DNA of 39,909 nucleotides from an uncultured Slackia sp. Its GTDB lineage: Bacteria > Actinomycetota > Coriobacteriia > Coriobacteriales > Eggerthellaceae. Position 1 is the stretch's first letter. Each line of letters opens with the position of its first letter. The notes under the pieces were generated by a model. That model was not told where the DNA came from, ran no database searches, and worked only from the letters and a program-made list of their open reading frames with translations. Location of the stretch: the NCBI RefSeq assembly GCF_944321625.1, contig NZ_CALUMA010000051.1:1-39909 (forward strand), written 5' to 3'. Position numbers and translations under genes: made by a program. Below are positions 33,307-39,909 of the stretch, in pieces.

Positions 33307-33743
33307 TACGCCTGCCCCTCGCCGCACGAATCGCACAAACGCGAACCGGGCTGCGCAGGTTCCGCACCAGGACGCATGCTCTTCTCCGCCTCGAGAATGA
33401 TGGTCTCGTAGTTCGCAATCTTGTAATTCAAGCGGTCGAGGCCCGCCTGCAGATCAGCAATGCGCTCACGCACCAAATCGCGCTGCTCCTCGAGCAAGGC
33501 CTTGCGCGCGGGAGCCGTCTCTTCGCCCTCGTCGAACAAATCCATGTACTCGATCAGAGCCTCGATGGACACGCCTGCCGCACGCATGCACTTCAGGAAC
33601 TCGATGGTGCTGCAGTTCGTCTCGTTATATTCGCGAATGCCACTCTCGGTGCGCGGCACATGACGCAGCAAGCCAACACGCTCGTAATAGCGCAGCGTAT
33701 CGGCCGAAATGTCGTAGCGCTTGCTCACTTCGGCGATTTTCAT
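33306..33743 (-). CDS. MerR-family transcription regulator, probable regulator of the lar genes
   Basis: 145 residues. N-terminal MerR helix-turn-helix MKIAEVSKRYDISADTLRYYERVGLL with wing residues ESGIREY, then a long coiled-coil dimerisation helix (ALLEEQRDLVRERIADLQAGLDRLNYKI). The C-terminus ends SRLCDSCGEGQA, a Cys-x-x-Cys pair that could bind metal or sense thiol state (inference). The ATG at 33743 has AAAGG 8 bases upstream; a longer upstream frame would run through the promoter and is rejected. The stop overlaps larE, so it is the first gene of the lar operon. A typical MerR promoter stands upstream. Confidence 0.88.
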   Translation of the reverse strand: MKIAEVSKRYDISADTLRYYERVGLLRHVPRTESGIREYNETNCSTIEFLKCMRAAGVSIEALIEYMDLFDEGEETAPARKALLEEQRDLVRERIADLQAGLDRLNYKIANYETIILEAEKSMRPGAEPAQPGSRLCDSCGEGQA

Positions 33744-33891
33744 ACTGACACCTTTCCCTTGGCGCTCGACGCATGACGCGATGCAGGGGTTGCAGCGCAC
33801 CGGCGCTTTTACCACCAACGCCACAAACAGTCGCACGCACCCGCGACAGGCCCCGCAATGCGACACCGCAACCCGTTCGCTCTTTGGCTGC

Positions 33892-33922
33892 ATTGAACCA
33901 CTTAGAGTGGACTTCAGGTCAA
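33892..33922 (-). promoter_or_regulatory. MerR-type promoter with 19-bp spacer
   Basis: On the minus strand TTGACC (33922-33917), a 19-base spacer and TTCAAT (33897-33892). The spacer carries an imperfect dyad CTGAAGT/ACTCTAAG as in known MerR operators. The over-long spacer is the hallmark of promoters activated by MerR proteins through DNA untwisting. It lies about 150 bases before the merR-larE-larB genes and probably drives them. Confidence 0.72.
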
Positions 33923-34114
33923 GGAGATAAAAGAAATCCTCCAATTTTCATGCCCCTACGGCAATCATGGACCGCAGCAACTGCATTTTGCCGGCCGACA
34001 ACCGGCCCAGCAGCTTATTCAGTCAGAACTACGCCGAGAATAAGGCTTCGGGCCGTGTCGCCCTTTCGCCAAACCGCACGCAAACTGCCATAAACCAGCG
34101 GGTCACGCCATTCG

Positions 34115-35215
34115 TCAGGCGTTCACCTTGCATGCGACCGCATGTGCCAGCGATTCAATGAACGCCGCATCGGCGCCAAGAGCGGGGATGTAAGAGAATC
34201 GAGCGCCTTCATTCCCAAACCGCTCGCACTCTTCCGCGAAATGCCGCGCAGCAAGATCTCCCACCTCGTGCAACGTTTCCAGGCAGTCCGCCGAAAAGCC
34301 GGGGCACACCACGGCGACGTTTTTGGTCTGCTCCTTCGCCAGACGCGACAAAACCGGCTCCAAAAATGGCCCGATCCACGTGCGGCTGTCGAAGCGCGAC
34401 TGGTATGCCAAGCGCACATCGCCACGCGGAATGCCCAGCTCATCGGCCAGGGCGCGCGCTGTAGCAAGGGTCTGTTCGGGGTACGGGTCGCCCGTCTTGG
34501 CGTGCGACATAGGAATGGAGTGGAATGAAACCACCAGCTTGGAGCCAGGCGCATAATCCCATGAACGCCTGATAGACGACGCAAGCGCCTTCAAATAGCC
34601 CGGGGCATCCCAGTAATGGCCGATGCGCACAATGCGCGGCGCGTTCGCGGTCGGGGCTGCGGCCGATGTCGGGGAACCCGCAGTGCGCAGAGCATCGCCA
34701 TTCGGCGCCGCGTCTTCCCTATTCCCTCCTTCAGGCGCATGCCCATACACGCGCGCAAATGCACGGTCGAATTCTTCGAAGCACGTGCCGGCGCACGATT
34801 TCGTATATTGAGGATACAGCGGCAGCACGACAATCGTGTCAGCACCCGCATTGCGCAGCTTCACCAAGGCCAGCTCGGTCGAAGGATTGCCGTAGCGCAT
34901 ACCAACCTGGACGGTCACCGGTTCGCTGATGAGTTCGCCCAACCGGGCCTCAAGCGCATCACGCTGCTCAAGCGAAGTCTTGATGAACGGACTGCCCTCA
35001 GGCATCCATATTGCCTGATAAAGCGGCGCCGTGCGCTTGGGTCGATTCGGAAGGATGAACAGGTTCAGAATAGGCTGCCACAATGCGGGCGGCATGTCGA
35101 TCAAATTACGATCGGAAAGAAACTGCTTGAGATAGGGCCTGATAGCCTCGGGCGTCGGCTCGTCCGGAGTACCTGTATTCATAATGAGAACGCCGAGCAC
35201 TGTCATCCCCTTCAT
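34115..35215 (-). CDS. hemH: Ferrochelatase
   Basis: 366 residues; the family is usually 310-340. Inserts iron into a porphyrin at the end of haem synthesis (protoporphyrin or coproporphyrin; the choice cannot be made from sequence by eye). Motifs: GVLIMNTGTPDEP at the start, PLYPQYTKSCAGTC, the catalytic His in VVSFHSIPMSHAKTGDPY, the AYQSRFDSRTWIGP segment and the conserved Glu in CPGFSADCLETLHEV. A roughly 35-residue Ala/Pro/Gly-rich insert (about 157-195) explains the extra length. Two ATGs three codons apart compete as start (35215, 35206). No other haem-synthesis gene is adjacent. Confidence 0.92.
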   Translation of the reverse strand: MKGMTVLGVLIMNTGTPDEPTPEAIRPYLKQFLSDRNLIDMPPALWQPILNLFILPNRPKRTAPLYQAIWMPEGSPFIKTSLEQRDALEARLGELISEPVTVQVGMRYGNPSTELALVKLRNAGADTIVVLPLYPQYTKSCAGTCFEEFDRAFARVYGHAPEGGNREDAAPNGDALRTAGSPTSAAAPTANAPRIVRIGHYWDAPGYLKALASSIRRSWDYAPGSKLVVSFHSIPMSHAKTGDPYPEQTLATARALADELGIPRGDVRLAYQSRFDSRTWIGPFLEPVLSRLAKEQTKNVAVVCPGFSADCLETLHEVGDLAARHFAEECERFGNEGARFSYIPALGADAAFIESLAHAVACKVNA

Positions 35216-35471
35216 CCCAAAAGTCAGTAAACGCCTCGCGCTATGGCATTTCGTACGAAAGCGATAACGCCGCGCCGAGGCGAGAGCATCCGGAAACTAA
35301 CTTAGCACACACGATGCGCGCCCGCACAAAGGAGTCAGAAACCTCAACAGCGGCGCGCGTTTTACCGCAACGAACGTACTGCCATCGCGTCGCGCGTGGC
35401 TTTAGCAAGAAGTGCCGACCGTCCAATACGTCGGCACCCATGCGCCGAGAAGCGACCGGCACGCAGCCTTC

Positions 35472-37382
35472 TCACCTTCTGCGTGTGGGATGCTGCCGTC
35501 TATCGCGTGGAGCATAGCCGTCCGGCACGTCGCCATAAGGGTCCCAATCGCGTTCCGGCAGGTCGGGGCGCAGCGGAACGCCGGCCACGGAGGCGCACAC
35601 AACAATCACTACGCAGGCAACAAGCACGGGAATGACGTCGGCAAAGTCGATGACAGCGCCCATGCCTTCCAGAGCGCCGCCCGCCGCACAGCCCGCCAGC
35701 ATGGTCACGCCCGCAACAACCGCGCCTGCAATAGCCCAGGGCCGGCTTCCCCGGCCGCAGAACAACGCGAGCAACGCAGCGGCGGCCACCCATGACACTG
35801 CCTGAATCCACATCGACGGATCGCCCAGAAGCGCCAGCGCATTTGCCTGCATGTGGTTGGAAAGCTGCCCGTTCACGAACACGTTCCACCCGGTCAGCGA
35901 CATGCTTCCCGAGCATGCGAGCACAAAGGCGGTCAGGGCCGAAAACGCCGCCGTGGCAGCGGCGCCCGGAACGCGCAGGAAATATCCCGCCAAAAGCGGC
36001 GCAAGGGGCCCCAGGCCAAACGCCCCCAGCGCGACCCCGGAAACGCCCGCGCCCGCCTGCGCGTGTCCTCGCCGGCCGACAAACGCCCACCAGGCAACCC
36101 CGGCGACAAGAAACACGGCTCCCAGAACGTACGCTTCGTTGGCAAACAGCGCAGCCGCAAGCGCGATGATGGCGACGGCCGCCCCCGCAGCGGGAAGCAC
36201 GATTGCTGCCACGATGCACACGGCAAGCACCGCCCAAAACGCCGGGGTCTCGCGCCCGGCCACCGTGTAGAGCGCAGAAATATTCGTTGCCGCCTCGAAC
36301 GCGATAAATCCGCAGGCAGCAGCGGCCCACAGGCGGAACAACACCGCCTGCGCACGCTCGTCCAAGCGATCCATGAGGCTCACGCGTTCGCGCACATAGC
36401 GCGGCATGGGCTCGGTGGCATCGTCTTCCTCGGCGTCGTCGCACGCCTCACCCACCAGCACCGCAAGCTCGCGCATGCCGCGACGCGCGTCGCCCAGATG
36501 CGGCATGAGCGCGTCGGCGAACAGCGCCACCGAATCGAAGCGGTAGTCGCGCTCGATGGCGAGCGCCCCGAAGATGGCCTCGTCGGCTTCTTCGTCGATA
36601 TCGTCGCGCACGACGGAAGGAATCACCAGCTCGGCTTCTTCAATCGCCACCTCCGCTTCATGCAGCGTTTCGGCGAAAAACGGGTTGTCGCCCGTAAGCA
36701 TTTCGTAGGTCAGCGCGGCAAGCGCCCACTCGTCGGTGCGCACGTCGGGCGCCTCGAGGCGCATCTGCTCGAGCGGCATGTAGCCGATGGTGCCGCCCGC
36801 CGCCTGGCCGAATCCCGCTTCGCACGACAGCTGCGCCAGGCCGAAGTCGGACACCTTCACCTGCCCCTGGCGGTTGATGAGCACGTTATCGGGCTTGATG
36901 TCCAGATGCAGAACCTGATTGGCGTGCGCCTTGGCCAATGCATCGGCCACCGCATCGAACACGCAGGTGGCAATGTTGAGAGGAAGCGGGCCCGCGAACT
37001 CGCGCATGAGGTCGGTCAGCGTGATGCCGTCGACGTACTCCATGATGAGATACGCCGTGGCGTTGCGGTAATCCACCTCGAAATCGTACACGCCCACAAT
37101 ATGGTCGCCGGAAAGCAGTGCGGCCGTGCGCGCCTCGGCAAGACCAGGAATGTCGCGCGGCGCCTGGCGCGCATCATACGCAGCCCCCGGCGCCTGAGCC
37201 GCATACGGCCCGCGCGCGGCGTTCGGCCCCTCGCAGGCCCCAACGACAGACGGATCCCAATGCAGCATTTTGATGGCCACACGGCGCTGGATACGCGTGT
37301 CCCACGCCACCTGTACCACGCCATATCCGCCACGACCCGCCTCTCCGAGCGGGCGATATCTGTTCAAGATGAGATTTTCCAC
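35472..37382 (-). CDS. Membrane Ser/Thr protein kinase (non-RD type)
   Basis: 636 residues. The kinase domain spans about 8-310: glycine loop GRGGYG (16-21), Lys38 in VAIK, an unusual 35-residue Ala/Pro/Gly insert after beta-3 (about 43-78), catalytic loop HLDIKPDN (159-166), DFG (179-181) and PLEQM in place of APE. The Arg before the catalytic Asp is Leu, so activation-loop phosphorylation control is likely absent (inference). After an acidic stretch come about eight to ten hydrophobic segments (about 350-600) and a basic tail. There are no PASTA repeats. The start is a GTG at 37382 with AAAGG 8 bases upstream. Divergent from fhaA-fhaB-PP2C, which probably act in the same phospho-signalling circuit. 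Confidence 0.9.
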   Translation of the reverse strand: MENLILNRYRPLGEAGRGGYGVVQVAWDTRIQRRVAIKMLHWDPSVVGACEGPNAARGPYAAQAPGAAYDARQAPRDIPGLAEARTAALLSGDHIVGVYDFEVDYRNATAYLIMEYVDGITLTDLMREFAGPLPLNIATCVFDAVADALAKAHANQVLHLDIKPDNVLINRQGQVKVSDFGLAQLSCEAGFGQAAGGTIGYMPLEQMRLEAPDVRTDEWALAALTYEMLTGDNPFFAETLHEAEVAIEEAELVIPSVVRDDIDEEADEAIFGALAIERDYRFDSVALFADALMPHLGDARRGMRELAVLVGEACDDAEEDDATEPMPRYVRERVSLMDRLDERAQAVLFRLWAAAACGFIAFEAATNISALYTVAGRETPAFWAVLAVCIVAAIVLPAAGAAVAIIALAAALFANEAYVLGAVFLVAGVAWWAFVGRRGHAQAGAGVSGVALGAFGLGPLAPLLAGYFLRVPGAAATAAFSALTAFVLACSGSMSLTGWNVFVNGQLSNHMQANALALLGDPSMWIQAVSWVAAAALLALFCGRGSRPWAIAGAVVAGVTMLAGCAAGGALEGMGAVIDFADVIPVLVACVVIVVCASVAGVPLRPDLPERDWDPYGDVPDGYAPRDRRQHPTRRR

Positions 37383-37483
37383 CCGTATGACCTTTCAATT
37401 ACAATTGGCGCTTATTATAGTTGGTTGGTTACTATATTTGCTTAGGCTCTCAGACCATAAACGCAGAAAGGCTTGAGTCGACC
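37383..37483. promoter_or_regulatory. Divergent promoter region, kinase and fhaA
   Basis: About 100 AT-rich bases. Minus strand: a perfect TATAAT (37419-37414) for the kinase. Plus strand: TATATT near 37433 as a possible -10 for fhaA. A CAATTAC-AATTG palindrome (about 37396-37406) and a TTGG-TTGG tandem lie between. The -35 boxes are poor. Confidence 0.45.
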
Positions 37484-39040
37484 ATGGGAATCTTCTCCAA
37501 GTTCGAAGGCAAGATGGAAGACACCTTCGAAGGTGCCGGCGGGATGCGCAACGCCCCCATCTCTCCCGTCCAGATTATGAAAAAGGCGGAAAAGCAGATG
37601 AGGCGCGAAAAGATGGTGAGCGCCGGCAAGCAATACGCCCCCACCCTCTACACCGTGCTGGTGAACCCCGATGACGATCAGCGTCTGTTCGGGTTCTACC
37701 CCACGCTGGCAGGCGAGTGCGAAACGCGCCTTGCCGCGTCCGCCGCATCCGACGGCCTGTCCATGGACGGCCAGCCGCTCGTGCGCTTCATCGTGGACGA
37801 GGGTCTCAAGCATGGCAAGTTCGACGTGATTGCCGAAGTGGTGAGTGCGCCCATCATCGAGCAGCTGCGCGCAGAAGAAATGCAGCGCTACGGCATGGGC
37901 GGCTCCAACCCCGCGCCTGCGCAGGCCGACCCGTATGCCCAGCAGCCTTACGGCCAGCAGGCCTACGGCGCCCCTGTCTACGGCAGCGGCCAGCCTCGCG
38001 GCGCGCAGCAGCAATTCGGAACTCCCGCCCAACAATCTTACGGCGCCGCCCAGGCGCCCTACGGCGCGCAGCCCTATGGCGCCGCCGCGGCAAACGACCC
38101 CTACCATCAGGGCGGAGCGTATCCCGCTCAGGCAGGTCAGGGCGCATACCCTGCACAAGCGCCTCAGGGCGCGTATCCCTCGGGCATCTCCGTCCCCCCC
38201 GTATTCGACGCGGAGCCGGCGGCCAAGCCTCCCCTGCCTTACGTTCCCGAAGAGGAGATCGATCGTTCCGTAGACTACGGCGAATACACCTTCAACAGCA
38301 AGAACTTCGCCGATTATCGCGAGGAGGAGCAGAGCGCGCAGCAGCCTGAGCGTCATGAGGCCGGCACGTTCTCCGACGAGGAGCCCCTGCCCGGCGCCGA
38401 CGGCTCGGCGATGCAGGCTAACGAGGCGGGCCAGGCGGACGAGAACGCTCAGCAGGAAGCGTCCGCCGCGCAGGCCTCCGGCGCCCCTCAGCAAAATCCT
38501 TACGCCCAGGCGGCACAGCAGCCCGCAGCCTATGACCAGTACGGCCGCCCCGTGCAACCGCAGCAGATGGGCGCGTTCCCGCAGGCTCCTGCCGCAGGCG
38601 CCTATCCCGCCGGCATGGGGGCCTACCCCGCTGCCGGCGCCATGGCGAATCCCGCATACGGCGCAGCGGGCGCTGCCGCCATGCAGGGCGTTCCTCACAC
38701 CGTCGCGTTCGCGGCGGGCGCAGGCCAAGCCGCCCCGGTGCCCAACCAGGCGATGGTGCGCGCACACCTCATCGACATCGCATCCAACCGCTCCTACGAC
38801 CTGGCCACCAACCGAGTGCTGCTGGGCCGCGAAACCGGCAACGACATCGTGATCAACGACCTCAACGCCTCGCGCCAGCATGCACAGATCGAATTCGAGC
38901 CCCAGGGCATCTGGGTCATCACCGACCTGGGGTCCACCAACGGCACCCTGGTCAACGGCATGCCCGTGCAACGCCGCGGCCTGACCGACGGCGACCGCAT
39001 CACCCTAGGCGTCACCGAGTTCGTATTCACGCTGCGATAG
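37484..39040 (+). CDS. FhaA-like protein: N-terminal DUF3662-type domain, disordered linker, FHA domain
   Basis: 518 residues. The N-terminal domain (about 1-130, MGIFSKFEGKMEDTFEGAGG then YAPTLYTVLVNPDD) matches the FhaA/DUF3662 arrangement of Actinobacteria. A linker of nearly 300 residues is rich in Gln, Pro, Tyr, Gly and Ala, with repeated PYGQQAYG-type and GAYPAQA units. The C-terminal FHA domain has LLGRETGNDIVINDLNASRQHAQIEF and DLGSTNGTLVNG. In mycobacteria FhaA binds phosphorylated partners in cell-wall synthesis. ATG at 37484; AAAGG is 13 bases upstream, rather far. Followed after 9 bases by fhaB. Confidence 0.88.
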   Translation: MGIFSKFEGKMEDTFEGAGGMRNAPISPVQIMKKAEKQMRREKMVSAGKQYAPTLYTVLVNPDDDQRLFGFYPTLAGECETRLAASAASDGLSMDGQPLVRFIVDEGLKHGKFDVIAEVVSAPIIEQLRAEEMQRYGMGGSNPAPAQADPYAQQPYGQQAYGAPVYGSGQPRGAQQQFGTPAQQSYGAAQAPYGAQPYGAAAANDPYHQGGAYPAQAGQGAYPAQAPQGAYPSGISVPPVFDAEPAAKPPLPYVPEEEIDRSVDYGEYTFNSKNFADYREEEQSAQQPERHEAGTFSDEEPLPGADGSAMQANEAGQADENAQQEASAAQASGAPQQNPYAQAAQQPAAYDQYGRPVQPQQMGAFPQAPAAGAYPAGMGAYPAAGAMANPAYGAAGAAAMQGVPHTVAFAAGAGQAAPVPNQAMVRAHLIDIASNRSYDLATNRVLLGRETGNDIVINDLNASRQHAQIEFEPQGIWVITDLGSTNGTLVNGMPVQRRGLTDGDRITLGVTEFVFTLR

Positions 39041-39049
39041 GAGCCTGCC

Positions 39050-39463
39050 GTGATCGACGTCATTCTTCTCCTGGGGCGTCTGCTGTTTGTGGCTCTGCTC
39101 TATCTGTTCCTATTCGCGCTCATGAAAACGGGCATCGGCCTGGTCAAAGGCCAGCGCGCCAAGGAAAAATCATGGTATGTGTCCGTTGAGCGCGGCCCCA
39201 AAGAGCTGCGCGGCGTGCGCATGGCCGTGCGCGGCCCCGTAATCGTGGGACGCGCGCCAGGCGCCGATATCGTCATTGGCGCAAGCTATGTCTCGGGACG
39301 CCATGCCCGCTTTAACCTTATGGGATCCAACCTTTTCGTAGAGGACCTGGGATCCACCAACGGAACCGCCGTCAACGGACGCCTCATCGCCGAGCCCGTC
39401 GCCCTGCGCGACGGCGACGTGGTGAACGTGGGCGACGTTGCCATGCGCGTGAGGTTTGAATAA
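39050..39463 (+). CDS. FhaB-like membrane-anchored FHA protein
   Basis: 137 residues. One N-terminal membrane segment (VILLLGRLLFVALLYLFLFALM), a short linker and a C-terminal FHA domain with VGRAPGADIVIGASYVSGRHARF and DLGSTNGTAVNG. This is the FhaB (FipA) layout found next to the PP2C phosphatase and PASTA-kinase genes in Actinobacteria. The start is a GTG at 39050, after AGGAG; the stop overlaps the phosphatase start (TAATG). It would bind phosphothreonine on kinase targets at the membrane. Confidence 0.88.
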   Translation: MIDVILLLGRLLFVALLYLFLFALMKTGIGLVKGQRAKEKSWYVSVERGPKELRGVRMAVRGPVIVGRAPGADIVIGASYVSGRHARFNLMGSNLFVEDLGSTNGTAVNGRLIAEPVALRDGDVVNVGDVAMRVRFE

Positions 39464-39909
39464 TGTCCGCCGCCAAGGCGCCCAAGGCGCAGCGCGGCCG
39501 CCACGCAAAAGGCGCGATGCTCTCGTACGGCTCGCGGACAGACGTGGGCCTGGTGCGCGATCACAACGAAGACAGCCTGACCGTAACTCCGCCCCTGTTC
39601 GCCGTGGCGGATGGCATGGGAGGCCATGCGGCCGGCGAAGTGGCGAGCGAAGTGGCCATCCAGTCGCTCGTCGTCCACGCCCCGCACACGGCCGACGGCG
39701 ACGACCTCGCCCGCGCCGTGGTGGAGGCGAATCGCGCCGTCATCCGCGCCGCGCGCGAGGGGCTGGGGCGCCAGGGCATGGGCACCACGATGACCGCCGC
39801 CGTGCTGGACGGCCCTCGCATGGTCATCGCGCAGGTGGGCGATTCGCGCGCCTACCTCTTGCACCAAGACCGCCTGCAGGCCATCACGCGCGACCACTCC
39901 CTCCTGGCC
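39463..39909 (+). CDS. PP2C-family Ser/Thr phosphatase (partial, runs off window end)
   Basis: 149 residues visible. The metal-binding motifs of PP2C are clear: YGSRTDVGLVRDHNEDS, FAVADGMGGHAAGEVAS, GMGTTMTAAVL and AQVGDSRAYLL, followed by the start of the RDHSL motif. It opposes the Ser/Thr kinases, as PstP does in mycobacteria. Coupled to fhaB by a one-base overlap. In related genomes rodA, pbpA and a PASTA kinase follow; that part is outside the window. Confidence 0.92.
   Translation, partial: MSAAKAPKAQRGRHAKGAMLSYGSRTDVGLVRDHNEDSLTVTPPLFAVADGMGGHAAGEVASEVAIQSLVVHAPHTADGDDLARAVVEANRAVIRAAREGLGRQGMGTTMTAAVLDGPRMVIAQVGDSRAYLLHQDRLQAITRDHSLLA

Noticed and set aside
37442-38971. 509-codon minus-strand frame opposite fhaA
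   Set aside because: Antisense shadow; the FHA motifs are on the plus strand.

Overview
The window looks like a chromosomal segment of a high-GC gut-type actinobacterium of the class Coriobacteriia, most likely family Eggerthellaceae (Slackia/Eggerthella-like). The grounds are a multi-membrane-segment LuxR regulator divergent from a Tat-exported, lipobox-bearing flavoprotein reductase, an FhaA/FhaB/PP2C signalling cluster typical of Actinobacteria, formate-tetrahydrofolate ligase with a separate cyclodeaminase-family protein, and strong GC bias at third codon positions. The genus is inference only; no rRNA or tRNA gene was found.

Layout. 1-1391 (minus): end of a phosphate ABC transporter operon (pstS, partial pstC); PstS has its two sequence halves in swapped order. 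1549-5564 (minus): one-carbon/folate cluster fhs, fchA, folD, with a large hairpin between fhs and fchA and a 600-bp gene-free stretch before folD that carries four copies of one motif in a mirror-symmetric layout. 5913-7671 (plus): OmpR-type two-component system. 7744-7890: perfect 28-bp inverted repeat. 8081-11081 (plus): MFS permease, GNAT acetyltransferase, and a RelB/DinJ-like antitoxin with a PIN toxin. 11095-14230 (minus): MATE exporter, ABC ATPase and permease with no binding protein. 14467-15899 (minus): pyridoxal-type kinase overlapping a minimal biotin ligase. 16121-17428 (minus): AAA/DUF4143-type ATPase behind two 41-bp direct repeats. 17671-21036: divergent LuxR regulator and flavoprotein reductase.

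21171-25365 (minus): a tightly overlapping trio of membrane-anchored exported protein, membrane Ser/Thr kinase and FHA protein whose FHA fold is split by an acidic insert. 25867-28743 (plus): dCache hybrid histidine kinase. 28777-30162 (minus): branched-chain amino acid carrier brnQ with a terminator hairpin inside its leader. 30302-33743 (minus): MerR regulator, larE, larB, larC, the maturation genes for the nickel-pincer cofactor of lactate racemase-family enzymes; larE is C-terminally short and ends in an AT-rich patch. 34115-35215 (minus): ferrochelatase. 35472-39909: a second membrane Ser/Thr kinase (minus) divergent from fhaA, fhaB and a PP2C phosphatase (plus, cut by the window end).

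How the genes work together. Fhs, FchA and FolD would interconvert formate and methylene-tetrahydrofolate in three steps. The FolD lacks residues linked to cyclohydrolase activity in E. coli, so FchA may supply that step. Two separate phospho-Ser/Thr modules (21-25 kb and 35-40 kb) each pair a membrane kinase with FHA phosphopeptide-binding proteins; the second also has the phosphatase. The lar genes appear to be under a MerR regulator with a typical 19-bp-spacer promoter. Long open frames opposite pstS, fhs, MATE, the hybrid kinase, brnQ and fhaA are GC-driven shadows and were left out.
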